This document shows positions 45,954 to 54,494 of a DNA stretch of 64,000 nucleotides, in pieces (the first letter of the stretch is position 1; the number at the start of each line of letters is the position of its first letter). The DNA comes from Jejubacter sp036620675 (GTDB lineage: Bacteria > Pseudomonadota > Gammaproteobacteria > Enterobacterales > Enterobacteriaceae), in assembly GCA_036620675.1 (NCBI GenBank), contig JAZHEE010000017.1; one strand, 5' to 3'. The position numbers and the translations under genes were made by a program. A model generated the notes under the pieces. It saw nothing but the letters and a program-made list of their open reading frames with translations, did not search any database and had not been told where the DNA came from.

Positions 45954-46658
45954 ATGGAATTCACCCCGCCGCTGCAGCCCGCTACCCTGGTGCGACGCTA
46001 CAAACGCTTTCTGGCCGATGTCATTACCCCATCGGGAGAAGAACTGACGCTGCACTGCCCCAATACCGGCGCCATGACCGGCTGCGCCACGCCAGGCGAT
46101 ACGGTCTGGTATTCCACCTCCACCAATGCAGCCCGCAAGTATCCCCACACCTGGGAACTGACCGAAACCGCCCAGGGCGCGACTATCTGCGTAAATACGC
46201 TGCGCGCCAACGCGGTAGTAAAGGAAGCGCTGTGTAATAATCTGATTTTAGGGCTGGACGGTTATACCCAATTACACAGTGAAGTCAGGTACGGGGCCGA
46301 ACGTAGCCGCATCGATTTTATGCTCCAGGCGGACGACCGGGTTAACTGCTATATTGAAGTAAAATCAGTCACGTTAGCCGAGGCGAATCGAGGCTGGTTT
46401 CCCGACGCAGTCACTGAACGCGGGCAGAAACATCTGCGGGAGCTGATTAGCGTGGCACAGGGGGGTGAGCGAGCTGTACTGCTGTTTGCGGTGCTGCATT
46501 CAGCCATCGACAGTGTCTCACCGGCACGGCACATCGATGTGAAATACGGGCAGCTTCTTGACGAAGCCATCGCCCGGGGAGTGGAGGTACTGGCCTGGAA
46601 AGCCAGTCTGACCCGCACCGCGCTGCAGCTTAACGCGCCGGTTCCCTTCATTCCTTAG
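45954..46658 (+). CDS. sfsA: Sugar fermentation stimulation protein SfsA
   Basis: Protein of 234 residues, the E. coli length; its overexpression in E. coli raises maltose use, but the direct function is unsettled. The C-terminal half is a PD-(D/E)xK nuclease-like fold (SRIDFML, CYIEVKSVTLAE), and the N-terminal part is OB-like (RRYKRFLADVI). Start ATG follows AAGGAAGAG. It is followed by a 166-base gap holding the dksA promoter. Confidence 0.94.
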   Translation: MEFTPPLQPATLVRRYKRFLADVITPSGEELTLHCPNTGAMTGCATPGDTVWYSTSTNAARKYPHTWELTETAQGATICVNTLRANAVVKEALCNNLILGLDGYTQLHSEVRYGAERSRIDFMLQADDRVNCYIEVKSVTLAEANRGWFPDAVTERGQKHLRELISVAQGGERAVLLFAVLHSAIDSVSPARHIDVKYGQLLDEAIARGVEVLAWKASLTRTALQLNAPVPFIP

Positions 46659-46737
46659 GGTTGTCTGATTTATGATCGGGGGCGCAGGCTAAATACGCTT
46701 TCCTTCACAAGGTTGTCAAGAGGCGGATTTAATACAA

Positions 46738-46766
46738 TTGCCATCCGGAAACGCTTCTGTTATTTA
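46738..46766 (+). promoter_or_regulatory. Candidate dksA promoter
   Basis: TTGCCA (46738-46743), a 17-base spacer, and TATTTA (46761-46766) in the gap between sfsA and dksA. The -10 match is moderate; there may be other starts. Confidence 0.35.
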
Positions 46767-46824
46767 TAGCGGCCTGATTTTCCCCCGTCATGGGGACCGA
46801 TAGTGCGTGTTAAGGAGAAGCAAC

Positions 46825-47280
46825 ATGCAACAAGGGCAAAACCGTAAGACATCGTCCCTGAGTATTCTCGCCATCGCTGGGGTGGAGCCATATCAGGAGA
46901 AGCCGGGCGAAGAGTATATGAATGACGCCCAACTGGCGCACTTCAAGCGGATTCTGGAATCATGGCGTAATCAGCTCAGGGATGAAGTCGATCGTACCGT
47001 AACTCACATGCAGGACGAAGCTGCCAACTTCCCCGATCCGGTAGATCGAGCCGCTCAGGAAGAAGAGTTCAGCCTTGAACTGCGTAACCGTGACCGCGAG
47101 CGTAAACTGATCAAAAAGATCGAAAAAACGCTCAAAAAAGTGGAAGACGAAGACTTCGGCTACTGCGAATCCTGTGGTGTTGAAATCGGCATTCGTCGTC
47201 TGGAAGCACGTCCGACCGCCGATCTATGCATCGACTGTAAGACACTGGCTGAAATCCGCGAAAAACAGATGGCTGGCTGA
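46825..47280 (+). CDS. dksA: RNA polymerase-binding transcription factor DksA
   Basis: Binds in the secondary channel of RNA polymerase and works with ppGpp to shut down rRNA and r-protein promoters and activate amino acid genes. The ATG at 46825 follows TAAGGAG and gives 151 residues. The coiled-coil tip aspartates D71 and D74 (NFPDPVDRA) and the four zinc cysteines (CESC near 114, CIDC near 135) are present. It is cotranscribed with gluQ in relatives, with a hairpin between. Confidence 0.97.
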   Translation: MQQGQNRKTSSLSILAIAGVEPYQEKPGEEYMNDAQLAHFKRILESWRNQLRDEVDRTVTHMQDEAANFPDPVDRAAQEEEFSLELRNRDRERKLIKKIEKTLKKVEDEDFGYCESCGVEIGIRRLEARPTADLCIDCKTLAEIREKQMAG

Positions 47281-47307
47281 CAGCCCGCGGTAACCACAAA
47301 CTTTCCC

Positions 47308-47332
47308 GGGGTGGGGGTAATCCCCCCGCCTT
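47308..47332 (+). terminator. Hairpin between dksA and gluQ
   Basis: GGGGG/CCCCC with a TAAT loop, extended by three more pairs across a bulge. Only two T follow, so it may be a weak terminator that lowers gluQ expression rather than a full stop. Confidence 0.5.
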
Positions 47333-47339
47333 AGAATTC

Positions 47340-48242
47340 ATGTCGCGACAAAACTACATTGGGCGTTTCGCCCCCTCTCCTTCCGGTGAACTGCATTTTG
47401 GATCGCTTATCGCCGCGCTGGGCAGTTGGCTTCAGGCCCGCGCCATGCAGGGCAAATGGCTGGTACGTATTGAAGATATCGATCCTCCCCGGGAGCTACC
47501 CGGCGCCGGCGACACCATTCTGCGTCAGCTCGAACATTACGGACTAAGCTGGGATGGCGAGGTGCTTTGGCAGTCGCAACGTCATAACGCCTACCGTGCC
47601 GCCCTGGCCTGGCTCCATGACCAGGGACTCTGCTACTACTGCACCTGTACCCGACGCCGCATCCATGAGACAGGCGGGATTTACGATGGCCATTGCCGAA
47701 CACAGGGGCTGGGGCCGGAAAACGCCGCCGTGCGCTTGTGGCAGCGCCACCCGATTTATCACTTCACCGATCGCCTGCGTGGCCGTCTGGAAGCTGACCA
47801 GGCACTGGCCCAGGAAGATTTCATCATCCACCGCCGCGACGGCCTGTTTGCCTATAATCTGGCGGTGGTGGTGGATGACCATTTTCAGGGCGTCACCGAA
47901 ATCGTGCGCGGCGCCGACCTGATAGCCCCCACCGTGCGCCAGATAGCGCTGTATCACACCTTCGGCTGGTCAGCCCCGGACTACATCCACCTGCCGCTGG
48001 CCCTTAACGAACGCGGCGATAAACTGTCGAAGCAGAACCACGCTCCTGCGTTGCCCTGGAGCGATCCACGCCCCGTGCTGGTAGAAGCGCTGAGATTTCT
48101 TAACCAGGCTCCGCCCCCCGACTGGCGCGATATGCAGCGGGATGCGCTACTGGCTTACGCTGCGGACAACTGGTCGCTGGCGGCGATATTGCCAGAAACA
48201 CCGCGAATCCGCCATTCTCAAATGCGTCGCACTGAGCTATGA
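47340..48242 (+). CDS. gluQ: Glutamyl-Q tRNA(Asp) synthetase
   Basis: Truncated glutamyl-tRNA synthetase paralogue that attaches glutamate to queuosine in the anticodon of tRNA(Asp). It has 300 residues. The HIGH-equivalent is GELHFGSL in GRFAPSPSGELHFGSL, the KMSKS-equivalent is DKLSKQN, and a cysteine cluster (CYYCTCTRRR and C in GHCR) can bind zinc. There is no anticodon-binding domain, as expected. It follows dksA. Confidence 0.95.
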   Translation: MSRQNYIGRFAPSPSGELHFGSLIAALGSWLQARAMQGKWLVRIEDIDPPRELPGAGDTILRQLEHYGLSWDGEVLWQSQRHNAYRAALAWLHDQGLCYYCTCTRRRIHETGGIYDGHCRTQGLGPENAAVRLWQRHPIYHFTDRLRGRLEADQALAQEDFIIHRRDGLFAYNLAVVVDDHFQGVTEIVRGADLIAPTVRQIALYHTFGWSAPDYIHLPLALNERGDKLSKQNHAPALPWSDPRPVLVEALRFLNQAPPPDWRDMQRDALLAYAADNWSLAAILPETPRIRHSQMRRTEL

Positions 48243-48293
48243 TTAGCCGCTGTTTTTTTTGTCCCCTGATGATTGACACAACCGAGGTGTACC

Positions 48294-49688
48294 ATTTTTA
48301 CTCGAGTCGCTAATTTTTGCCGTAAAGTGCTGAACCGCGAAGACAGCGCCCAGCAGGCGCACTCCGCACAGCCCGCTCTGACGGTGATCCCCCGCGATCG
48401 GCACACCATTTCCCGCAAAGACATCAGTGAAAATGCCCTCAAGGTGCTCTACCGTCTCAACAAAGCGGGATATGAAGCCTGGCTGGTTGGCGGCGGCGTC
48501 CGCGATCTGCTGCTGGGGAAGAAGCCAAAAGATTTTGACATTACGACCAATGCCACACCGGAGCAGGTTCGTAAGCTATTTCGCAACTGCCGCCTGGTAG
48601 GGCGCCGTTTCCGTCTGGCTCACGTGATGTTCGGGCCGGAAATTATCGAAGTCGCCACTTTCCGCGGCCATCATGAAGCACAAACCGACCGCCAGCTTTC
48701 GCAGCGTGGACAAAACGGAATGCTGCTACGCGATAATATCTTCGGCTCCATTGAAGAAGATGCCCAGCGCCGCGACTTCACTATTAACAGCCTTTATTAC
48801 AGCGCGGCCGACTTTACGGTACGCGATTACGTGGGTGGGCTGCGCGATCTGCAGGAAGGCCGCATTCGCCTGATTGGCTCCCCCGAAACCCGCTATCGCG
48901 AAGATCCGGTGCGAATGCTGCGCGCGGTGCGCTTTGCCGCCAAACTCGGCATGACCATCAGCCCGGAAACCGGCGAACCGATTCCCCGTCTGGCCAATCT
49001 GCTCAACGACGTGCCCGCAGCCCGTCTGTTTGAGGAGTCGCTCAAGCTGCTGCAGGCGGGTTACGGCTACGAAACTTATCGCCTGCTGCGCGAATATCAG
49101 CTATTCCAGCCGCTGTTCCCCAGTATCACCCGCTATTTTACCGAAAACGGCGACAGCCCCATGGAGCGTATTATCGCCCAGGTGCTGAAAAACACGGATA
49201 ACCGTATTCTGAATGGCAAGCGCGTCAATCCGGCCTTCCTGTTCGCCGCCATGCTGTGGTATCCGCAGCTGGAAATGGCTCAGAAGCTCGCACAGGAAGG
49301 AGGGCTTGCCTGGTACGATGCCTTTGCCCTGGCCATGAACGAAGTGCTGGACGAAGCCTGCCGTTCCATCGCCATTCCAAAGCGCATCACTTCGCTTATC
49401 CGCGATATCTGGCAGCTCCAGCTGCGTCTGTCCCGACGCCAGGGCAAACGCGCCTGGCGTCTGATGGAACACCCCAAATTCCGCGCCGCCTACGATCTGC
49501 TGGAACAGCGCGCCGTTGCCGAAAACAACAGCGAGCTGCAGCGCCTGACGCAGTGGTGGGGCGAGTTCCAGGTTGCTCCGCCGCCGCAGCAGAAAAATAT
49601 GGTCAGCCAGCTTGGCGACGAACCCGGCGGTCGCAAACGCCATCGTCGTCCGCGCCGCCGCGCTCCCCGGCGCGAGGAGAGGTCGTGA
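48294..49688 (+). CDS. pcnB: Poly(A) polymerase I (AUU start codon)
   Basis: Adds poly(A) tails to RNA 3' ends and speeds RNA decay; it also sets ColE1-type plasmid copy number. I place the start at the ATT at 48294. The conserved N-terminus is (I/M)FTRVANFCRKVLNRE, GAGGTGT sits just before it, and E. coli pcnB is known to start at AUU. An upstream in-frame TTG at 48273 would add seven unconserved residues. The product is 464 residues (E. coli 465). The nucleotidyltransferase motif is GGGVRDLLLGKKPKDFDITT. The last bases overlap folK as GTGA. Confidence 0.93.
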   Translation: MFTRVANFCRKVLNREDSAQQAHSAQPALTVIPRDRHTISRKDISENALKVLYRLNKAGYEAWLVGGGVRDLLLGKKPKDFDITTNATPEQVRKLFRNCRLVGRRFRLAHVMFGPEIIEVATFRGHHEAQTDRQLSQRGQNGMLLRDNIFGSIEEDAQRRDFTINSLYYSAADFTVRDYVGGLRDLQEGRIRLIGSPETRYREDPVRMLRAVRFAAKLGMTISPETGEPIPRLANLLNDVPAARLFEESLKLLQAGYGYETYRLLREYQLFQPLFPSITRYFTENGDSPMERIIAQVLKNTDNRILNGKRVNPAFLFAAMLWYPQLEMAQKLAQEGGLAWYDAFALAMNEVLDEACRSIAIPKRITSLIRDIWQLQLRLSRRQGKRAWRLMEHPKFRAAYDLLEQRAVAENNSELQRLTQWWGEFQVAPPPQQKNMVSQLGDEPGGRKRHRRPRRRAPRREERS

Positions 49689-50164
49689 CCCTGTGCTACA
49701 TCGCCATCGGCAGTAATCTGGCTTCTCCGCTGGCGCAGGCTCGCGCCGCGCTAGAGGCCATGGACGACATTCCCCAAACCCGGCGCGTGGCGCTCTCTGC
49801 GTTTTACCGCACGCCGCCTCTTGGCCCTCAGGATCAGCCCGACTACCTCAACGCCGCCGTGGCGCTGGAAACCGGGCTTGAGCCCGAAGCGCTGCTCGAC
49901 CACACCCAGCGGATCGAACTGGAGCAGGGGCGTACCCGCAAAGCGGAGCGCTGGGGGCCGAGAACGCTGGATCTCGACATCATGCTGTTTGGCGCAAGAA
50001 CCCTCGCGACTCCGCGTCTGACGGTTCCTCACTACGACATGAAAAATCGCATGTTTATGCTGTGGCCGCTGTTTGAAATCGCACCGGAACTGGTGTTTCC
50101 CGACGGCGAAAGCCTGCGCGACTGCCTGACGAGGCTGCCCGACGAGCCGCCAGTGCCGTGGTAA
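49685..50164 (+). CDS. folK: 6-hydroxymethyl-7,8-dihydropterin pyrophosphokinase
   Basis: Folate pathway enzyme that transfers pyrophosphate from ATP to the pterin. The GTG at 49685 overlaps the pcnB stop (GTGA) and has AGGAGAGG upstream; it gives 159 residues, the E. coli length. Conserved segments are YIAIGSNLASPL, FYRTPPLGPQDQPDY, RWGPRTLDLDIMLFG with the two metal aspartates, and VPHYDMKNR. The C-terminus differs from E. coli. In E. coli a fimbrial cluster follows; here panB is next after a 143-base gap. Confidence 0.95.
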   Translation: MTLCYIAIGSNLASPLAQARAALEAMDDIPQTRRVALSAFYRTPPLGPQDQPDYLNAAVALETGLEPEALLDHTQRIELEQGRTRKAERWGPRTLDLDIMLFGARTLATPRLTVPHYDMKNRMFMLWPLFEIAPELVFPDGESLRDCLTRLPDEPPVPW

Positions 50165-50307
50165 CATACCAGATATAATTTTATTAACGCGCGCTTAAAT
50201 CAGACATATTATCCGGCATTTGTATTGAATACGGAATAAAATCAAACATCTGGCATTCTTCCCCTGGATCTTCCAGAATGCGCTATCGTTTTGTCACGGG
50301 GGATATT

Positions 50308-51102
50308 ATGAAAGCGACAACCATCACCCACCTACGCCAGCTCAAAGAGCAAAACAAGAAGTTCGCCAGCATTACCGCCTACGATTACAGCTTTGCCAGA
50401 CTCTTCGCCGATGAAGGTATTGGCGTGATGCTGGTGGGCGACTCTCTGGGGATGACCGTTCAGGGTTACGACTCCACGCTGCCTGTTACCGTTGAAGATA
50501 TCGCCTGGTGCACCCGAGCGGTACGGCGCGGCGCGCCCGGTAGCCTGCTGCTCGCTGACCTGCCGTTTATGGCCTACGCCACGCCCGAGCAGGCGTTTGA
50601 TAACGCCGCCGAAGTCATGCGCGCGGGTGCCAATATGGTCAAGATTGAAGGCGGCCAGTGGCTGGCGGAAACCGTACGCCTGTTGAGCGAGCGCGCCGTG
50701 CCGGTCTGCGGCCATCTTGGCCTGACGCCGCAATCGGTTAACATCTTCGGCGGATATAAAGTCCAGGGCCGCAGCGACGCGGCAGCTCAAACGCTGCTGG
50801 AAGACGCCCGGGCGCTGGAAGCCGCAGGCGCACAACTGCTGGTGCTGGAGTGCGTGCCTAAAGCGCTGGCCAAACGCATTACCGACGCCCTTTCCATTCC
50901 GGTGATAGGTATCGGCGCCGGTAACGGCACCGACGGCCAGATCCTGGTAATGCACGACGCCTTTGGTATCACCGGCGGCCATACCCCGAAATTTGCTAAA
51001 AACTTTCTTGCACAAACCGGCGATATTCGCGCAGCCGTGCGCCAGTATATCGCTGAAGTTGAGTCCGGCGCTTACCCGGGCGCCGAACACAGTTTTGAAT
51101 GA
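50308..51102 (+). CDS. panB: 3-methyl-2-oxobutanoate hydroxymethyltransferase
   Basis: First step of pantothenate synthesis: adds a hydroxymethyl group from methylene-THF to ketoisovalerate. The ATG at 50308 follows GGGGGA and gives 264 residues, as in E. coli. The TIM-barrel metal and substrate motifs MLVGDSLGM, KIEGG and LGLTPQSVN are present. panC follows after 15 bases. Confidence 0.96.
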   Translation: MKATTITHLRQLKEQNKKFASITAYDYSFARLFADEGIGVMLVGDSLGMTVQGYDSTLPVTVEDIAWCTRAVRRGAPGSLLLADLPFMAYATPEQAFDNAAEVMRAGANMVKIEGGQWLAETVRLLSERAVPVCGHLGLTPQSVNIFGGYKVQGRSDAAAQTLLEDARALEAAGAQLLVLECVPKALAKRITDALSIPVIGIGAGNGTDGQILVMHDAFGITGGHTPKFAKNFLAQTGDIRAAVRQYIAEVESGAYPGAEHSFE

Positions 51103-51117
51103 CAGGAGTGAATAGCC

Positions 51118-51972
51118 GTGCTTATTGTTGAAACCTTGCCGCTACTGCGTCAGCAGATTCGCCGCTGGCGGAAGGAAGGGAAGCGGATTGCACTGGTTCC
51201 CACCATGGGCAACCTGCACGATGGCCATATGAAGCTGGTCGACGAAGCCCGCGAGCGCGCCGACGTAGTGGTGGTCAGTATTTTCGTCAATCCGATGCAG
51301 TTCGACAGACCTGATGACCTTGCGCGCTATCCACGCACGCTGCAGCAGGATAGCGAAAAGCTCAACAAGCGCCGCGTCGATGTGGTGTTCGCCCCCACTC
51401 CCCAGGAAGTCTACCCCAAAGGCATGGAAGGCCAGACCTTTGTCGAGGTGCCGGAGCTTTCCACCATCCTGGAGGGCGCCAGCCGCCCCGGCCACTTCCG
51501 CGGCGTGGCGACCGTGGTCAGCAAACTGTTCAATCTGGTGCAGCCGGACGTTGCCTGTTTCGGCGAAAAAGACTTCCAGCAACTGGCGCTTATCCGCAAA
51601 ATGGTGGAGGACATGGGCTACGATATCGATATCGTCGGCGTTCCCACGGTGCGCGCGAAAGATGGTCTGGCGCTGAGTTCCCGTAACGGCTATCTCAGCG
51701 CCGCACAGCGTAAAATCGCCCCTGGGCTGCATCAGGTGATGCAGGAGATAGCCGGCAAACTTAGCGCTGGCGAGCGCGACTGCGAAGAGATCCTCGCCAT
51801 TGCCGCCCAGACGCTGAATGACAAAGGCTTGCGCGCCGACGATCTGCAAATTCGCGATGCCGACAGCCTGCAGGCCCTGACGCCGGAAAGCCAGCGTGCC
51901 GTGATTCTGATGGCCGCCTGGCTTGGCGAAGCGCGCCTGATTGATAATATGCAGGTGGCGCTTACCGAGTAG
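51118..51972 (+). CDS. panC: Pantothenate synthetase
   Basis: Joins pantoate and beta-alanine with ATP. The GTG at 51118 follows CAGGAG and gives 284 residues. The adenylylation motifs PTMGNLHDGHM (HIGH type), FVNPMQF, FGEKDFQQ and the KMSKS-like GLALSSRN are present. It sits between panB and panD; the yadD gene found between panC and panD in E. coli is absent. Confidence 0.96.
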   Translation: MLIVETLPLLRQQIRRWRKEGKRIALVPTMGNLHDGHMKLVDEARERADVVVVSIFVNPMQFDRPDDLARYPRTLQQDSEKLNKRRVDVVFAPTPQEVYPKGMEGQTFVEVPELSTILEGASRPGHFRGVATVVSKLFNLVQPDVACFGEKDFQQLALIRKMVEDMGYDIDIVGVPTVRAKDGLALSSRNGYLSAAQRKIAPGLHQVMQEIAGKLSAGERDCEEILAIAAQTLNDKGLRADDLQIRDADSLQALTPESQRAVILMAAWLGEARLIDNMQVALTE

Positions 51973-52068
51973 ACAGCAGGCGCCTGATGGGGTAATACTG
52001 CCCCTCTTCCCGGGACCAGGCCCGCCTGGCCCCTGTTCCGTATGACTAAATGACCAGGGTTCAACGCT

Positions 52069-52449
52069 ATGATTCGTACTATGCTGCAGGGCAAACTCCA
52101 CCGCGTCAAAGTGACGCAGGCCGATCTGCACTATGAAGGCTCCTGCGCCATTGACCAGGATTTCCTCGACGCGGCAGGCATTCTGGAATATGAAGCTATC
52201 GACATCTATAACGTCACCAACGGCAAGCGTTTCTCAACCTATGCCATCGCCGCCGAACGCGGTTCGCGCATCATCTCGGTGAACGGCGCTGCGGCCCACT
52301 GCGCCAGCGTCGGCGATATCATGATTATCGCAAGCTATGTCACCATGCCGGATGAAGAAGCCCGTAGCTGGCAGCCGAAAGTCGCCTACTTCGACGGCGA
52401 TAACGAAATGAAGCGTATTGCGAAGGCCGTACCGGTTCAGGTCGCCTGA
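52069..52449 (+). CDS. panD: Aspartate 1-decarboxylase
   Basis: Makes beta-alanine for pantothenate. It has 126 residues, as in E. coli. The self-processing site is G24-S25 in HYEGSCAID; cleavage gives a pyruvoyl group from S25. It lies 96 bases after panC and is followed by a bidirectional terminator shared with yadH. Confidence 0.97.
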   Translation: MIRTMLQGKLHRVKVTQADLHYEGSCAIDQDFLDAAGILEYEAIDIYNVTNGKRFSTYAIAAERGSRIISVNGAAAHCASVGDIMIIASYVTMPDEEARSWQPKVAYFDGDNEMKRIAKAVPVQVA

Positions 52450-52465
52450 TTCCCACGTATAGCGT

Positions 52466-52503
52466 AAAAAAAACCTGAACGCCGGATGGCGTTCAGGTTT
52501 TTT
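52466..52503. terminator. Bidirectional terminator between panD and yadH
   Basis: Thirteen-pair stem AAACCTGAACGCC/GGCGTTCAGGTTT with a GGAT loop. T runs follow on both strands, so it stops both convergent genes. Confidence 0.95.
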
Positions 52504-52514
52504 ATCGGTGCTAA

Positions 52515-53285
52515 TCAGCTGCGCAAACCGCGTCCGCGCTGAATCAGACGCCAGCACAGCAGATAAAAGACGGCAATAAAAATAAACAGCACGCCAACGG
52601 TCAACGGTAGCTGGACGTCGCTCACGCCCAGGAATCCGTAACGGAATCCGCTAATCATATAGACGATGGGGTTCAGCTTCGACAGCGCCTGCCAGAAGGG
52701 CGGCAGCAGCGTCAGCGAATAGAACACGCCGCCCAGATAGGTCAGCGGGGTCAGTACGAAGGTCGGAATCAGGCTGATATCGTCGAAGGTAGTGGCGAAT
52801 ATCGCGTTGAGCAGCCCCGCCAGCGAAAACAGAATCGCGGTCAGCAGCAGCGTCAGCGCCACGAACAGCCACGAATGTACGTGAAATGGCACAAAGAACA
52901 ACGAAATCGCCGTCACCAGAATTCCGACGCACAGGCCGCGCGCCACGCCGCCGCCGACATAGCCGGCGATAATCACGTGGGTGGGCACCGGCGCTACCAG
53001 CAGCTCCTCAATATTGCGCTGAAATTTAGAACCGAAGAAAGAGGAAGCCACGTTGGCGTAGGCGTTGGTGATAACCGCCATCATGATAAGCCCCGGGACG
53101 ATAAACTGCATATAGCTAAAGCCGTGCATCTCGCCAATGCGCGAGCCTATCAGGTTACCGAAGATAATAAAGTACAGGGTCATGGTGATCACCGGCGGCA
53201 CCAGCGTCTGAACCCAGATACGCATAAAGCGGTGAATCTCTTTCGCCCAGATACTCTTCAGGGCGACCCAGTAAAGCTGCATCAT
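52515..53285 (-). CDS. yadH: ABC-2 type transporter permease YadH
   Basis: Inner-membrane permease of an ABC exporter, 256 residues (same as E. coli), with six hydrophobic segments and the ABC-2 motif around PLTYLGGVFYSLTLLP. It overlaps yadG by four bases. The transported substrate is not known to me. In E. coli yadI and yadE lie between it and panD; here nothing does. Confidence 0.93.
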   Translation of the reverse strand: MMQLYWVALKSIWAKEIHRFMRIWVQTLVPPVITMTLYFIIFGNLIGSRIGEMHGFSYMQFIVPGLIMMAVITNAYANVASSFFGSKFQRNIEELLVAPVPTHVIIAGYVGGGVARGLCVGILVTAISLFFVPFHVHSWLFVALTLLLTAILFSLAGLLNAIFATTFDDISLIPTFVLTPLTYLGGVFYSLTLLPPFWQALSKLNPIVYMISGFRYGFLGVSDVQLPLTVGVLFIFIAVFYLLCWRLIQRGRGLRS

Positions 53286-54208
53286 GCCGGCTCTCCTTTC
53301 TTCTCGTGTACCAGCGTGACAAACAGCTCTTCCAGCCGGTTAGCTTTGTTACGCATACTTAATACCTGAATACCCTGCGCGCTCAACTGAGAGAACACGC
53401 TATTGATGCCCTGTTCGCGCAGCACTTCCACCTCCAGCGTCGAGGTGTCTACCAGTCGGTACTGGTAGCCGTCCAGCTTCGGGATCGGACTTTTTGGTGC
53501 CAGATCGAGAATAAAAGTTTCCGATTTCAGTTTGGAGAGCAGCTCTTTCATCGAGGTGTTCTCCACCAGCTCGCCGCTCTGGATAATGCCGATGTTGCGG
53601 CACAGCATTTCGGCTTCTTCCAGGTAGTGGGTGGTCAATATGATGGTGGTGCCCTGATCGTTGAGATCTTTCAGAAAAGTCCACATTGAGCGACGCAGTT
53701 CGATATCCACGCCAGCGGTAGGCTCATCCAGGATCAGCAGCCGCGGCTCATGCATCAGAGCCCTGGCGATCATCAGGCGACGCTTCATACCACCAGAGAG
53801 CATGCGCGCGCGTTCGTTGCGTTTCCCCCACAGGTCGAGCTCTGTCAGGTACTTTTCGCTGCGCGCCAGCGCTTCGCGGCGCGGTACGCCGTAGTAGCCC
53901 GCCTGGTTAACAACGATCTGCTGCACCGTCTCGAAGGGGTTAAAGTTAAATTCCTGCGGTACCAGCCCGAGCTGGCGTTTGGCGTTTACCACATCGCGCT
54001 CCAGGTCGTAGCCGAAGACCCTGACCTGGCCTGCGCTCTTATTGACCAGTGAGCTGATAATGCCGATGGTGGTGGATTTGCCTGCGCCGTTAGGCCCCAA
54101 TAGTGCGTAAAAATCACCGGCTTCTACGCGCAGATCGATGCCGCGCAGCGCCTGAACGCCGCCGGGGTAGGTTTTCGTCAGTTGCTCCAGTTCCAGTGCA
54201 TATGCCAT
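53282..54208 (-). CDS. yadG: ABC transporter ATP-binding protein YadG
   Basis: ATPase partner of YadH, 308 residues. Walker A is GPNGAGKST, the signature LSGGMKRR, Walker B LLILDEPTAGVD, and switch His in TTHYLEEAE. The C-terminal 90 residues form the regulatory extension common in ABC-2 exporters. It ends 285 bases from can, across a repeat element. Confidence 0.94.
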   Translation of the reverse strand: MAYALELEQLTKTYPGGVQALRGIDLRVEAGDFYALLGPNGAGKSTTIGIISSLVNKSAGQVRVFGYDLERDVVNAKRQLGLVPQEFNFNPFETVQQIVVNQAGYYGVPRREALARSEKYLTELDLWGKRNERARMLSGGMKRRLMIARALMHEPRLLILDEPTAGVDIELRRSMWTFLKDLNDQGTTIILTTHYLEEAEMLCRNIGIIQSGELVENTSMKELLSKLKSETFILDLAPKSPIPKLDGYQYRLVDTSTLEVEVLREQGINSVFSQLSAQGIQVLSMRNKANRLEELFVTLVHEKKGEPA

Positions 54209-54261
54209 AGATAGTAGTAGCCTTAAGTTATTGCTTCTGCTCTAAATAATTCTGATTGCAG

Positions 54262-54420
54262 GTCATATATGCCACAGACAGATATGAACGTGCTTCAGCA
54301 CGGCCCCGAAAGGGCGAGGCCCGCCAGGGTCTTGTAACGCGGCAAACGGGTGAATCCTCGGGAGCTTACATCAGTAAGTGAACGAGTGCAGCCAGCGCAT
54401 CTGCAACCTGAAATATGACG
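54262..54420. repeat. ERIC-like intergenic repeat
   Basis: The core GTGAATCCTCGGGAGCTTAC and the following ATCAGTAAGTGA match the enterobacterial repetitive intergenic consensus, and the right part (GCAGCCAGCGCATCTGCAAC) continues it. Compared with the consensus I recall, about nine bases after AAGTGA are missing. The left end (GGTCATAT near 54261) mirrors the right end (ATATGAC near 54413). The limits are approximate. Confidence 0.7.
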
Positions 54421-54494
54421 AGCAGGTTTAAAAAAAAGTTGAGTTGCCCTATATTACCTCAACGCACTAATCTGGTTACAGGTTGTTAACCTCT

